Positions 40,772 to 50,049 of a stretch of 64,000 nt of DNA are shown here, one piece after another. A program made the position numbers and the translations under genes. Positions within the stretch are counted from its first letter, which is position 1, and each line of letters starts with the position of its first letter. The stretch covers positions 62,468 to 126,467 of the forward strand of contig NZ_LMPJ01000010.1 in assembly GCF_001424585.1 (NCBI RefSeq), in the 5' to 3' direction. The notes beneath the pieces are model-generated. The model worked only from the letters and a program-made list of their open reading frames with translations, was not told where the DNA came from and did not search any database. The stretch comes from Chryseobacterium sp. Leaf180 (GTDB lineage Bacteria > Bacteroidota > Bacteroidia > Flavobacteriales > Weeksellaceae).

Positions 40772-42890
40772 ACTTAAATATACTTTTGATTACATTTCCG
40801 ATCTCGGTAAAATCATCATGATTGCCGACAGATCGACGCTCGGCATTGTTTGCGGGAAATTCTGAGTATGGGAAAATCAACAGATAGTTTTTATCCGACA
40901 GTTTTTCGTTGAGTAAATCCGGAATCAGTCGCATTTCAGTTACATAAGACCGCATACCACGTTTCGCCATAAAAAGAATCAGTGCTTCATTATCTTTCAG
41001 TCTGGCTGAAATCTGCTCGCCTTCTTCCCATGATTTTATCGCTGAAAATTCGGCTTCGATATTGACTTTTACTATGATTTTCTTTAAGATATCCAACGTT
41101 TTTTCAAAAGCATAAAACGAAATCGTCGCACCGGAATTTCTTGCAATATTCCAGACACGCAGAAGCGAATGGAAAAACCCTGCTTCATTTTCTGCAAAAC
41201 GTGGAATAATTACGGCATATTTTTTCACCGTAGAAAGCGGTTGCGCTGCGTGATAGACAAGAACATTCACATTCTTACTGATCAGATAACCGTTGTACAG
41301 ATTGTAAACGAAAGAAGGCGAAAAACCTTTCCCCGGACCAATTCCTATAAGAAGATCGGTGATTTTCTGTTCTTTAATAACGTTATTTACACCGTTTATG
41401 ACATCATTGTCGTACCGTTTTAAACTGTTGATCTGGAGATCAGAAGCGGCGGCAATTTCGGTGGCATGAAGAAGAATTTTTTCGGCGTTTTTTACTGAAG
41501 ATTCATTTTTATCTTCATTAATGATGTTCAGTGCAAAAAGATGATCTTTATTGTCGTGCGCTTTGATTAAAATCCCGAGATTCACCATTTTATCAACGGT
41601 TTCTTCATAATTTAAAGCCAGCAGAATATTTTCACGCTCGTGATTATTCCCGGAAACCGTGTCTTCGTGATCAGCTTCCGCAATTTTCTGCGCACTTGCC
41701 ATAGAAACAAACGACGAAACCGTACAGGAAACCAAAATCAGCAGAATACTTCCGTTCAGCACGTGCTCGTTTAGCAAACGCACCGGTTCACCGGTTTCGC
41801 TTTCAGATAAAATAATATTGTAACCTACTAGAACGGCCGCCAAAGTTGCTGCTGCAGAAGCCGAACTTAAACCAAAAATTAATTTTCCTTCTTCTTTTTT
41901 AAGTTTAAATGTTTTCTGAGTTAAAACAGCAGAAATATATTTTCCGACAATCGAGGCAACAAGCATTACAGCGGCAACTTCGATGGTTTCCCAGCTTTTA
42001 AAAAAGACTTTAAAATCGATCAGCATTCCTACACTGATCAGGAAAAACGGAATAAAAATCGCGTTTCCGACAAATTCGACACGGTTCATCAGAGAAGATG
42101 TGTGCGGAATGAGTCTGTTTAAAGCCAATCCGGCAAAAAATGCTCCGATAATTGCTTCGACACCGGCCAGTTCGGCAAGCAAAGCAGCGAGATAAATCAT
42201 TACCAAAACGAAGATATACTGCGAGATTTTATCATCAATATTTTTGAAAAACCAACGCCCGATCATCGGAAAAATAATCAAAACGATTAAACCAAAAACG
42301 AGAAAAGAAACCGAAAGTTTAACCCAGAAAACCGTTCCCACATCGCCCTGCGACATTCCGACAATCACGGCGAGAACCAATAATGCCAGGATATCGGTAA
42401 TCATCGTTCCGCCAACTGTAATATTTACTGCCAGATTTTTTGCAACGCCCAGTTTGCTCACTAACGGATACGCAATCAGTGTATGCGACGAAAATAAACT
42501 GGCGAAAAGTATCGATGTCAGTATAGAAAAATCAAGAATATAATATGCGCCGGCAAGACCTAAAACGAAGGGCACGATGAATGTGTAAAGACCAAATGTC
42601 AGACTTTTCCATTTGTTCCTTTTGAAATCGCCCATATCGATTTCCAAACCGGCGAGAAACATGATATAAAGCAAACCTGTGGTTCCGGTCACTACAATGC
42701 TGCTGTCGCGCGAAAGAACATTAAAACCATTTGGGCCGATAATCGCTCCGGCAATAATTAATCCCAGCAGGTGCGGAACTTTTATTTTATTAAGAAGCAA
42801 AGGTGCGGCAAGAATGATAATCAGGACCAAGAGAAACTTCAGCACCGGATCTTCGATGGGAAGCGATAGGTTGTGTATACTTAAAAGCAT
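40770..42890 (-). CDS. CPA2-family cation:proton antiporter (second copy)
   Basis: A 706-residue inner-membrane transporter. About twelve helices (residues about 15-410) carry the CPA2 motifs: LLGLIIAGAIIGPNGFNVLS, LLYIMFLAGLEIDMGDF, SSHTLIAYPLVSKLGV, TVGGTMITDILALLVLAVIV (TD in place of the DD pair) and LIFGLSSASAAATLAAVLVG. The last ~280 residues are two USP-like soluble domains (ILLALNYEETVDKMVNLGIL onwards). The single aspartate in place of the paired acidic residues suggests electroneutral exchange, probably K+/H+ or Na+/H+; this is an inference. It begins 3 bp after the stop of the upstream lipoprotein gene. Confidence 0.86.
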   Translation of the reverse strand: MLLSIHNLSLPIEDPVLKFLLVLIIILAAPLLLNKIKVPHLLGLIIAGAIIGPNGFNVLSRDSSIVVTGTTGLLYIMFLAGLEIDMGDFKRNKWKSLTFGLYTFIVPFVLGLAGAYYILDFSILTSILFASLFSSHTLIAYPLVSKLGVAKNLAVNITVGGTMITDILALLVLAVIVGMSQGDVGTVFWVKLSVSFLVFGLIVLIIFPMIGRWFFKNIDDKISQYIFVLVMIYLAALLAELAGVEAIIGAFFAGLALNRLIPHTSSLMNRVEFVGNAIFIPFFLISVGMLIDFKVFFKSWETIEVAAVMLVASIVGKYISAVLTQKTFKLKKEEGKLIFGLSSASAAATLAAVLVGYNIILSESETGEPVRLLNEHVLNGSILLILVSCTVSSFVSMASAQKIAEADHEDTVSGNNHERENILLALNYEETVDKMVNLGILIKAHDNKDHLFALNIINEDKNESSVKNAEKILLHATEIAAASDLQINSLKRYDNDVINGVNNVIKEQKITDLLIGIGPGKGFSPSFVYNLYNGYLISKNVNVLVYHAAQPLSTVKKYAVIIPRFAENEAGFFHSLLRVWNIARNSGATISFYAFEKTLDILKKIIVKVNIEAEFSAIKSWEEGEQISARLKDNEALILFMAKRGMRSYVTEMRLIPDLLNEKLSDKNYLLIFPYSEFPANNAERRSVGNHDDFTEIGNVIKSIFK

Positions 42891-42893
42891 GAT

Positions 42894-43463
42894 TTAGTTT
42901 TTTGGTCGGGTAAGTTCTACAGAAAATTTCGCAGTGCAGTTATTGTCTACAGTGATTGTTCGCACACCACGTATTTTCTTATCGCCAAACTCATTAAGCA
43001 AAACATTCATTTCCACTTTTTTCTTTGATGTAGAATCGCTGCGATAGGTAAGATTAACATCGCCGTTGCTCATTTTTGCATTATATACGCGCACCAGATT
43101 GTTATTGTTGATGATTTTGCTGACCAACTGAGTGGAATCGCTGCTGAACTGCCAAACGTCGGTCCGCTGGTCGCCGATTACATAATCGCTGCAGTTTGAT
43201 TCTGTGCAGACAACCTTCCCGTTCCAGTCTCCGACAATATCTGCGGGCCATTGCTGAACGACAATCTGAGAATCTTTTTTTGCAAAAATACTGTCGCGCA
43301 TTCTCAGAAGATTTTTATAATCGAGCTCCTTTTTAGCAAAAATTTTTTCTTTTTCTAGAAGTTCCTGCTCACGTTTGGCCAGCATCTCAGATTTTTCTTT
43401 GTCGTCGCAGCCGATTAGAATTAAAGAAAATAGCAGTAAAAGGGAAGGAAATTTTTTGAGCAT
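42894..43463 (-). CDS. Putative lipoprotein with coiled-coil segment
   Basis: A 189-residue protein with lipoprotein signal MLKKFPSLLLLFSLILIGC (Cys19). A charged coiled coil follows (about residues 24-58, EMLAKREQELLEKEKIFAKK), then a beta-rich domain with two cysteines close together (KVVCTESNCSDYVIG) and another near the C-terminus (DNNCTAKFSVELTRP). A segment with WPADIVGDWNGKVVC resembles the opening of lipocalin-like sheets, but I do not assign a family. The stop is 3 bp before the antiporter start on the same strand, so they are co-transcribed. Confidence 0.7.
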   Translation of the reverse strand: MLKKFPSLLLLFSLILIGCDDKEKSEMLAKREQELLEKEKIFAKKELDYKNLLRMRDSIFAKKDSQIVVQQWPADIVGDWNGKVVCTESNCSDYVIGDQRTDVWQFSSDSTQLVSKIINNNNLVRVYNAKMSNGDVNLTYRSDSTSKKKVEMNVLLNEFGDKKIRGVRTITVDNNCTAKFSVELTRPKN

Positions 43464-43556
43464 AAGAAAGATTTTGCCTTACATTGAAGCAAAAATCATG
43501 TCAGACGTGACTTTCTATAAAAGAGCGTGAGGTTTAGAACTGGAAATAAAAAGAAA

Positions 43557-44465
43557 TTACTGCGATAATTTTTTCCTTTTAAAGAATTCCGGCTTGTAAT
43601 TAATCGTGAAAACTCCTGCAATGATGAGCACGGCCGCTATGATGAACTGAGAAGAAATATGTTCGCCTAAAATCAGCCAGCTCAAAAAGATAGAGATGAT
43701 CGTATTGATGTAAGAAAGTATAGAAACCTGCACTGGAGAAATTTTCGTTAAGGCGTAATGAAACGCAAAAAACGCAGCAACAGAACCCAAAACCGCAAGG
43801 TAAACCACAGCAGAAAAACTTTTTATACTCCAGCTTTCAAAGTTGTAGTTTTTAACCGTTGTGAAGGCAAAAATGAGCTGTAATACACCGGCAAAGGCAA
43901 ACTGGTAAAAAAGATTAAGGACTATATTTCCTTTAGCAAGACTTACTTTCTTGGTGAAAATAGTTCCGGAAGCCCAGCCGAAAACAGCAAACACAAGGCA
44001 GATAATTCCTAAAAAATATTCCGGATTTTTTAAATCGAGCAAACCGTCGCCAAAGATGAAAAGAATTCCGGCAAAGCATAAAATCAATCCAAAAAAAGCG
44101 CGTGCCGTAAACTTTTCAATTCCAAAAGCAAGACTTCCGAGAAAAACCAGAATGGGCGAACAGGCGCTGATCAAAGAAGTCAGACTGCTTGTTACGTTCT
44201 CTTCTGCAACGGTCGTCAGACCATTGGCAACAATCAGCATTAATGAAGAAAGAATGATCTGATATTTGAAATTTTTCCAGCCGATCCACTTCAATTCTTT
44301 TTTTGACAATAAAATAACCAGCATAAGAATGGCTGCCAAAAACTGCCGGATTCCCGCTACAAACCAGGCTGGTATTGTCTCTACCGCTACACGAATCATC
44401 AGGAAAGTAGTTCCCCAAACAACCGCAACCGTGAAGACTGCAAAAGGAAGTTTATAATCTTTCAT
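43557..44465 (-). CDS. EamA-family (DMT superfamily) transporter
   Basis: A 302-residue inner-membrane protein with ten helices in two EamA halves. The first half begins LPFAVFTVAVVWGTTFLMIR; the second half is centred on FAVFGWASGTIFTKKVSLAK and ends with LGEHISSQFIIAAVLIIAGV. The proline and glycine spacing (AGIRQFLAAILMLVI) is typical of drug/metabolite exporters. The substrate is unknown; relatives export amino acids, nucleotide sugars or metabolites. It is 7 bp downstream of mvaD on the same strand. Confidence 0.86.
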   Translation of the reverse strand: MKDYKLPFAVFTVAVVWGTTFLMIRVAVETIPAWFVAGIRQFLAAILMLVILLSKKELKWIGWKNFKYQIILSSLMLIVANGLTTVAEENVTSSLTSLISACSPILVFLGSLAFGIEKFTARAFFGLILCFAGILFIFGDGLLDLKNPEYFLGIICLVFAVFGWASGTIFTKKVSLAKGNIVLNLFYQFAFAGVLQLIFAFTTVKNYNFESWSIKSFSAVVYLAVLGSVAAFFAFHYALTKISPVQVSILSYINTIISIFLSWLILGEHISSQFIIAAVLIIAGVFTINYKPEFFKRKKLSQ

Positions 44466-44472
44466 CAGAATT

Positions 44473-45531
44473 TCAGAAAGACATCTGATCTTTTACGACG
44501 CCGTTTTCCTGTGTGTGAAGCATTAATTCTGATTCAATAAATGATTTAATCTGATCTTCGGTGCCGTTATTCGGGAAAAGTAAATGAACGTTTGCTCCTG
44601 CATCAAGCGTGAAAAACAGCGGCAAAGCAGTTTCTCTCCGGAAATCCCAGATCTTATTAATGACTTCCAAAGTTCCGGTTTTCATCAGAATAAAAGCAGG
44701 ATCACTCATCATCATCATCGCGTGAAGTGTGAGTGCTTCATGCTCCGTAAGTTTTATAAAAGCTTCAAGATCACCGCTTTCAAGAATATCCTTTAGCGGA
44801 AGAAAATTCTCACGGGCTTCCAGAAACCGCCGTTCCGCGTAAGGATTCGATTTCATCAAACCATGGCCAACTGTTGAAGAAACACTTTTTACGCCTTCAT
44901 GAATAAGCAAAACCCAATCATTAAAATTTTTGAAGACAGGCGCAATTTTACTATTCGGATACGGTACTGCAAAAAGATCCGAACTCCCAGCGACTGTTTC
45001 AGTTTCTCCCCAAACGACCAGTCCATTATAGAGACTTCTGCACGCGCTTCCGCTTCCCAATCGCGCCAGGAAAGAAGCTTTCTGTGTAGATTTTTCTTCG
45101 TTTAATTCGATTCCGAAAGACTGATCGAGCAACATCAGACATTTGGCAACCGCGCCAAAACCTGAAGCCGAACTCGCAATTCCGGAACTGTGCGGAAACG
45201 TATTTTCTGTTCGTATTACATATTTACCTTTTAAAATCCATGGTAAATACTGCTCTATATTTCTGAAATATTTTTCGATTTTCTCTGCAAACTGATTCTC
45301 TTCTTTCCCAGCCAAAAAAGTCTGAACCGAGAAAGTTTCACCTGCAAAAAATTCCATGGAAGTTTCTGTACGGCAGTTTTTTAACGTATAACTTATGCTC
45401 GGATTTGCCGGCATCTGCTCATCATATTTCCCCCAATATTTAATCAGTGCAATATTTGACGGGCAGGTTGCTGAAACAGTTTCTGACCTGATTTTAAAAT
45501 CGCTGTTTCCAATAAAATCTTCTTTTTTCAT
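44473..45531 (-). CDS. mvaD: Diphosphomevalonate decarboxylase
   Basis: The last step of the mevalonate pathway to isopentenyl diphosphate: ATP-dependent decarboxylation of mevalonate 5-diphosphate. The 352-residue GHMP-fold protein shows ATCPSNIALIKYWGKYDEQM (substrate-binding Tyr and Lys, about 21-40), PANPSISYTLKNC, the phosphate loop NTFPHSSGIASSASGFGAVA near 115 and a late FFTLDAGANVHLLFP with the catalytic Asp. Flavobacteria generally make isoprenoids by this route. It is separated by 18 bp from the upstream acyl-CoA ligase gene, so it belongs to the same minus-strand run. Confidence 0.93.
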   Translation of the reverse strand: MKKEDFIGNSDFKIRSETVSATCPSNIALIKYWGKYDEQMPANPSISYTLKNCRTETSMEFFAGETFSVQTFLAGKEENQFAEKIEKYFRNIEQYLPWILKGKYVIRTENTFPHSSGIASSASGFGAVAKCLMLLDQSFGIELNEEKSTQKASFLARLGSGSACRSLYNGLVVWGETETVAGSSDLFAVPYPNSKIAPVFKNFNDWVLLIHEGVKSVSSTVGHGLMKSNPYAERRFLEARENFLPLKDILESGDLEAFIKLTEHEALTLHAMMMMSDPAFILMKTGTLEVINKIWDFRRETALPLFFTLDAGANVHLLFPNNGTEDQIKSFIESELMLHTQENGVVKDQMSF

Positions 45532-45549
45532 TGTGTATTTTTTGAACCT

Positions 45550-47313
45550 TTACTGATACATTTTCTCAATGAGACCGGCGTAATTTTTCAGTACGGTATT
45601 TCTTTTAATTTTTAGAGTCGGTGTGATTTCTCCGCTTTTGATTTCAAATTCTGCAGGCATCAGCGTAAATTTTTTCACCTTTTCGTAGTCTGACAAATCT
45701 TTCTGAAGGTCTTTCAAAATCTCTTTATAAAAGTCCACAACCTGTTTATCATGCACGGTTTTTTCCCAGTCAGAATTAGGGATATTATTTTTTTTCGCAA
45801 ACTCTTTAAGAAAGTCGAAATTCGGGACAATCAGTGCAGAAACGTACTGTTTTCCGTCGGCAATCAAGACAATCTGCGAAATATAACTGTTGTTGGTCAG
45901 AAGATTTTCGATCTGCTGCGGCGCAATATATTTGCCGTTTGAGGTTTTCATTAAATCTTTTATACGGTCGGTAATGTAAAGATTTCCTGCCTCATCAAAT
46001 TTTCCGGCGTCACCGGTTCTGAACCAGCCGTCTTCGGTAAAAACCTGTGCTGTTTCTTCCTGTTTTTTATAATAATCCTGCATGATGCCGTTTCCTTTGG
46101 CTAAAATTTCGTCATTTCCGCCGATTTTTATTTCAACACCGGGAAGCGGTTTTCCACAGCTTCCATGAACAAAATGTTTGAAAGGAAAAGCTGTGAGCGT
46201 CGCTGTCGTTTCCGTTAAACCGTAGCCAACCGTGATATGAATTCCTGCTGCTTCAAAAAACTGTGTCACTTCAGCTGAAACCGATGCGCCACCACAAGGC
46301 AAAAACCAAAGTTTACCGCCCAATCTTTCTTTTATTTTACTGAAAACCAGCGAATCTGCCACCGAATTTTTTATTTTTAAACCTAAAGGAATCGATTGGT
46401 CAGTTCTTTTTAGTTCTGCAACGTCATTTCCGACGCTAAAAGCCCAGTCGAAAATTTTCTTTTTGAACGCCGAACTTTCTTCTGCTTTATCCAGAACTCC
46501 GGCGTACACTTTCTGCAAAAACCGCGGAACCGTGCACATCATGGTAGGTTTTACCTCAGTCAGCGCGTGAGCGATATCTTTGGTATTTTCAAGGAAATAA
46601 ACACGTGCACCGCCATAAAGACAAAGCAAAGTCCAGCAGCGTTCGAAAACATGAGTTAAAGGCAAAAATGCCAATGAAAGTTCATTTTCAAAATCTTTAA
46701 ACTTAAAAAATTCGAAATGTGCGAGATATGCTTTCTCAAAATTCCCGTGATTGAGCATGATGCCTTTCGGCGTTCCGGTTGTGCCCGATGTATAGATAAT
46801 CGTTGCCAGATCCTCCTGATTTTTCGGTTTAATAATTTGTGTAGAGGAAGCTCTAGCAATAAAATCCTCCAGATAAAAAGTGCTTTCTTTCTTTATCCAG
46901 ACTGCTTTTTTAGAAACAATAATCGACTGCAAAGTTTCATTATTTCTCAGAAAATCCAGGCAAATATCGTATTGTACCTGATTTCCTACCATCACCATTT
47001 TCGCTTCCGAATCTTTCAAAACATAGGCAGTCTGTTCAGCATTACTTGTTGCATAAATCGGCACCGTGATCGCGCCAATCGACATCGCCGCAAGATCAAA
47101 AATGAGCCATTCAGCAGAATTGTCTGCATAAATTGCCACGCGGTCGTCTTCCAAGATACCGTTTTCAAGCATGGCATTTGAAGTTTTTGCGACAAGTTCA
47201 GCCAGCTTTTTCCAGCTGAGTTCCTTCCAGATTTCTTTTTTCTTATATCCTACGGCAGATTTGTACGGATGTTTTTCCAGATTTCGTGTAATGATGGCCT
47301 CGGCAATATTCAT
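45550..47313 (-). CDS. Long-chain acyl-CoA ligase (AMP-dependent synthetase)
   Basis: Activates a fatty acid with ATP to acyl-AMP and then acyl-CoA. The 587-residue protein has the AMP-binding motif TIIYTSGTTGTPKGIMLNHG (about 170-189), LAFLPLTHVFERCWTL, the segment VGYGLTETTATLTAF near 348, and WFRTGDAGKFDEAGNLYITD near 420 with the hinge Asp and DRIKDLMKTSNGKYIAPQQ. The chain length is inferred from family resemblance only. Its start overlaps the stop of the epimerase gene by four bases (47310-47313), so the two are translationally coupled and probably act in one lipid pathway. Confidence 0.9.
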   Translation of the reverse strand: MNIAEAIITRNLEKHPYKSAVGYKKKEIWKELSWKKLAELVAKTSNAMLENGILEDDRVAIYADNSAEWLIFDLAAMSIGAITVPIYATSNAEQTAYVLKDSEAKMVMVGNQVQYDICLDFLRNNETLQSIIVSKKAVWIKKESTFYLEDFIARASSTQIIKPKNQEDLATIIYTSGTTGTPKGIMLNHGNFEKAYLAHFEFFKFKDFENELSLAFLPLTHVFERCWTLLCLYGGARVYFLENTKDIAHALTEVKPTMMCTVPRFLQKVYAGVLDKAEESSAFKKKIFDWAFSVGNDVAELKRTDQSIPLGLKIKNSVADSLVFSKIKERLGGKLWFLPCGGASVSAEVTQFFEAAGIHITVGYGLTETTATLTAFPFKHFVHGSCGKPLPGVEIKIGGNDEILAKGNGIMQDYYKKQEETAQVFTEDGWFRTGDAGKFDEAGNLYITDRIKDLMKTSNGKYIAPQQIENLLTNNSYISQIVLIADGKQYVSALIVPNFDFLKEFAKKNNIPNSDWEKTVHDKQVVDFYKEILKDLQKDLSDYEKVKKFTLMPAEFEIKSGEITPTLKIKRNTVLKNYAGLIEKMYQ

Positions 47314-48329
47314 GTGCGGTCTTTCACGTTTTTGTCGTTGATATAATTTTTCAGATGAAAATCTATGCTTTCAGAAACCGGAATAAATTCATAATTCAGC
47401 GTTTCTTTTATCTTTTTATTTGAGATTCTTGTTTCTGCCAAAACAGCTTCAATGTTTGATTTGCTCGCCATTCTCAGCGGCGGAATCAGCCATCCAAAGA
47501 ACACATTCAGCCATGTTATGGCCTGCAGAATCCATTCAGGTAAGATTTTCGGTTCACTGAGATTTAATTCAGAACGAACCTGCTTTGCCAAATCGCGGTA
47601 TTTTTTAGTTTCGGATATCAAAATAAACCGTTCCCCGAAAACTTCTTTTTCCATTAAATCCACGGAAATTCTTGCCACATCACGAACATCAACATAGCTC
47701 GTGCCGCCGGAAAAAGTAAACGCTGTTTTTTCAAACGTCGGAAAAATTTCTCCTGAGCTTTTACCCCAGTTTCCACTTCCGATGATCATTCCAGGATTTA
47801 TTATAATTACAGGCAAACCTTCGGCAGAGGCACGCCAAACCTCCATCTCAGAAAGATGTTTGGAAAGCGCATATTCAGAATGGTCATCTTTTGGATTAAA
47901 ATCTGACGATTCATCGAGTTCGCCATCTTCATTGAGCAAATCGAGCACGGCAATCGAACTTACCTGAAGAAACTTCTTTACTTCAGAATCTTCGCAGGCG
48001 TATAATAAATTCTCGGTTCCTTTTACGTTTGTTCTGTAAATTTCCTTCGAATCTTTCGGGTTGAAACCTACTTTTGCAGCGCAGTGATACACTTCTGAAA
48101 CTCCTTTTAAAGCATTTTGAAGCGATTCTATATCTTCAAAATCAACATCAACCCATTCTATTTTCTGAAAAAATTTATCAGGATTGTCAGTGTAAAACTG
48201 ATACGAATGTTTAACGTCTTTCAGATCACTTCCATCCCGTTTTGCGGCACGCACAGCCTTCCCTCTTTTCAAAAGTTCGAGAACGACAACTCTGCCCAAA
48301 ATTCCGGTAGCACCTGTTACTAATATCAT
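47310..48329 (-). CDS. NAD(P)-dependent epimerase/dehydratase (extended SDR)
   Basis: A 339-residue Rossmann-fold protein. The cofactor motif is GATGILGRVV (residues 5-14), followed by VSEVYHCAAKVGFNPKDSKE, VSSIAVLDLL, and the catalytic pair in SEYALSKHLSEMEV (Tyr-xxx-Lys). A basic residue after the second strand (AAKRDGSD) suggests NADP(H). The C-terminal part has hydrophobic segments (LQAITWLNVFFGWLIPPLRM) that may dock on the membrane. It reduces or epimerises a sugar-nucleotide or sterol-like/lipid substrate. Overlap with the acyl-CoA ligase gene supports a lipid role, but this is an inference. Confidence 0.85.
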   Translation of the reverse strand: MILVTGATGILGRVVVLELLKRGKAVRAAKRDGSDLKDVKHSYQFYTDNPDKFFQKIEWVDVDFEDIESLQNALKGVSEVYHCAAKVGFNPKDSKEIYRTNVKGTENLLYACEDSEVKKFLQVSSIAVLDLLNEDGELDESSDFNPKDDHSEYALSKHLSEMEVWRASAEGLPVIIINPGMIIGSGNWGKSSGEIFPTFEKTAFTFSGGTSYVDVRDVARISVDLMEKEVFGERFILISETKKYRDLAKQVRSELNLSEPKILPEWILQAITWLNVFFGWLIPPLRMASKSNIEAVLAETRISNKKIKETLNYEFIPVSESIDFHLKNYINDKNVKDRT

Positions 48330-48465
48330 TTTTGAAATATTATGTGATCTCTGAAGAAGCGGAGTTCACTTTTTCGAGCTAAATTTTACCTTCGCAAAGG
48401 TGCGATTTTTATGCCGTAAAGAAAAAGCATTATGACTATAATATGTAAAAGCGATCAGTTTTAAA

Positions 48466-49251
48466 TCATCCGTTTTTCAGATCTAAAAACTCTCTCACCG
48501 CAATGCTGAAATCAACCGGATTATCTGCCTGAACCCAATGTGCAGCATTTTTTATTTTTACAAATTGCGCTTTCGGAAACTGCTGTTTGATCGCAAACTC
48601 GTCCTGCGGCAAAATATAATTTGACTTCGCTCCTGAAATAAAGAGTGTTTCGCCTTCAAAAGTTCCGAATCTAATGGCGTTCGAGACAAATTCACTGTAT
48701 TTTTCAGAAAGCGTTTTCAGGTTAAACCTCCAGGCGAGTTTTTTATCATCGGTCCAGTACAGATTTTTCGTTAAAAACTGGATCGTAGAACGCTCCGGAA
48801 TGTACTGTTCCAAAACAGTTTCTACTTCACTTCGGGATTTCACCTGATCAAAATTGACCGTTTCCAGCGCTTTGATAATTCCCTGGTGATGCGGCGGATA
48901 GGCTTTTGGTGCAATATCCACAACGATTAATTTTTCGACCAGCTCAGGAAAATTTAATGCGAACTGCATCACTGCTTTTCCGCCCAGCGAATGACCGAGA
49001 ACATGCGCTTTCGCTATAGAATTTTGCTGCATGTAGTTTTTAATATCTTCTGCAAGATCATCGTGTGACATGTTTTCATCGTGGAAACTTCGTCCGTGAT
49101 TTCGCAGATCGATCAGATGCACCGGAAGAAATTCGCTGAGTTCTTTCCCGAAGCTTCCCCAGTTATCGAGCATGCCAAAAAGACCGTGAAAAACAAGCAA
49201 AGGCGTTCCCGAAAGGTTTTCGCCAAATATTTTTGAGTGTAAAACTTCCAT
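48466..49251 (-). CDS. Alpha/beta hydrolase (YbfF-like esterase)
   Basis: A 261-residue soluble hydrolase. The core shows LLVFHGLFGMLDNWGSFGKE (oxyanion hole and HG, residues about 18-37), LIDLRNHGRSFHDENMSHDD, the nucleophile elbow VLGHSLGGKAVMQF (Ser near 88), a late acidic site in ETLFISGAKSNYI, and the catalytic His in IKNAAHWVQADNPVDF near 238. This order matches the YbfF esterase group, acting on short acyl or acyl-CoA esters; the physiological substrate is unknown. It is not in an obvious operon (45 bp from pdxJ upstream on the same strand). Confidence 0.88.
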   Translation of the reverse strand: MEVLHSKIFGENLSGTPLLVFHGLFGMLDNWGSFGKELSEFLPVHLIDLRNHGRSFHDENMSHDDLAEDIKNYMQQNSIAKAHVLGHSLGGKAVMQFALNFPELVEKLIVVDIAPKAYPPHHQGIIKALETVNFDQVKSRSEVETVLEQYIPERSTIQFLTKNLYWTDDKKLAWRFNLKTLSEKYSEFVSNAIRFGTFEGETLFISGAKSNYILPQDEFAIKQQFPKAQFVKIKNAAHWVQADNPVDFSIAVREFLDLKNG

Positions 49252-49296
49252 ATTTAATTTTAAAAAATTATCAGAAAAAGCATTCCGAGAATCTGA

Positions 49297-50016
49297 TTAC
49301 CATTTGGCAAGTCTTTTCAGATACGCCTGCACCGTATTTTCCATTCCCATATACAGCGACTCAGAGATTAGCGCGTGACCGATGGAAACTTCGAGAAGAT
49401 TCGGAATGTGATCTGCAAAGTATTTTAAATTTTCAAGACTGAGATCGTGCCCGGCATTTACGCCAAGATTAAACTCACCTGCTTTTGCAGCAGTTTCTGC
49501 ATATTTTTGTATTGCAGATTCTCTATCGTGACGGTAATTTTTCGCATAATCTTCTGTGTAGAGTTCGATTCTGTCGGCACCGGTTTTTGCTGCATATTCC
49601 ACAAGACCGGTTTCAGGATCTAGAAAAACGGATGTACGGATTCCGGCATTTTTAAATTCAGAAATAATCTCGCTAAGAAAAGCCTGATGCTTTTTTGTGT
49701 CCCAGCCTGCGTTTGAAGTAATCGCATCGTCTGCATCAGGAACCAAAGTCACCTGCTCAGGCTTCACTTTTAAAACCATATCGATAAAATCGCGGTGCGG
49801 ATTTCCTTCAATATTAAATTCCGTCGTCACCACAGGTTTCAGATCAAATACATCTTTTCGTGTGATGTGCCGCTCGTCTGGCCGCGGATGAATTGTGATT
49901 CCGTGTGCACCAAACTCCTGAATTTTTACCGCAGCTTCCACCACACTTGGCAATTCTCCTCCGCGCGCATTGCGGAGCGTCGCTATTTTATTGATATTTA
50001 CACTCAGTTTTACCAT
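49297..50016 (-). CDS. pdxJ: Pyridoxine 5'-phosphate synthase
   Basis: Condenses 1-deoxyxylulose 5-phosphate with 3-amino-2-oxopropyl phosphate to pyridoxine phosphate in the DXP-dependent vitamin B6 route. The 239-residue TIM barrel shows KLSVNINKIATLRNARGGEL, GITIHPRPDERHITRKDVFD (phosphate-binding), FNIEGNP, QVTLVPDADDAITS (family TLVPD/E segment), RIELYTEDYA, NAGHDLSLENL and EVSIGHALI with the catalytic Glu and His. Length is normal. Confidence 0.96.
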   Translation of the reverse strand: MVKLSVNINKIATLRNARGGELPSVVEAAVKIQEFGAHGITIHPRPDERHITRKDVFDLKPVVTTEFNIEGNPHRDFIDMVLKVKPEQVTLVPDADDAITSNAGWDTKKHQAFLSEIISEFKNAGIRTSVFLDPETGLVEYAAKTGADRIELYTEDYAKNYRHDRESAIQKYAETAAKAGEFNLGVNAGHDLSLENLKYFADHIPNLLEVSIGHALISESLYMGMENTVQAYLKRLAKW

Positions 50017-50049
50017 GTCATTTTTTGTTTAAAATAAATACAGCAAGCG

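Noticed and set aside
48330..48465. Promoter or small RNA between epimerase and hydrolase genes
   Set aside because: A CACCTTTG on the minus strand lacks the TA of the -7 box, and no hairpin with a T run was found.
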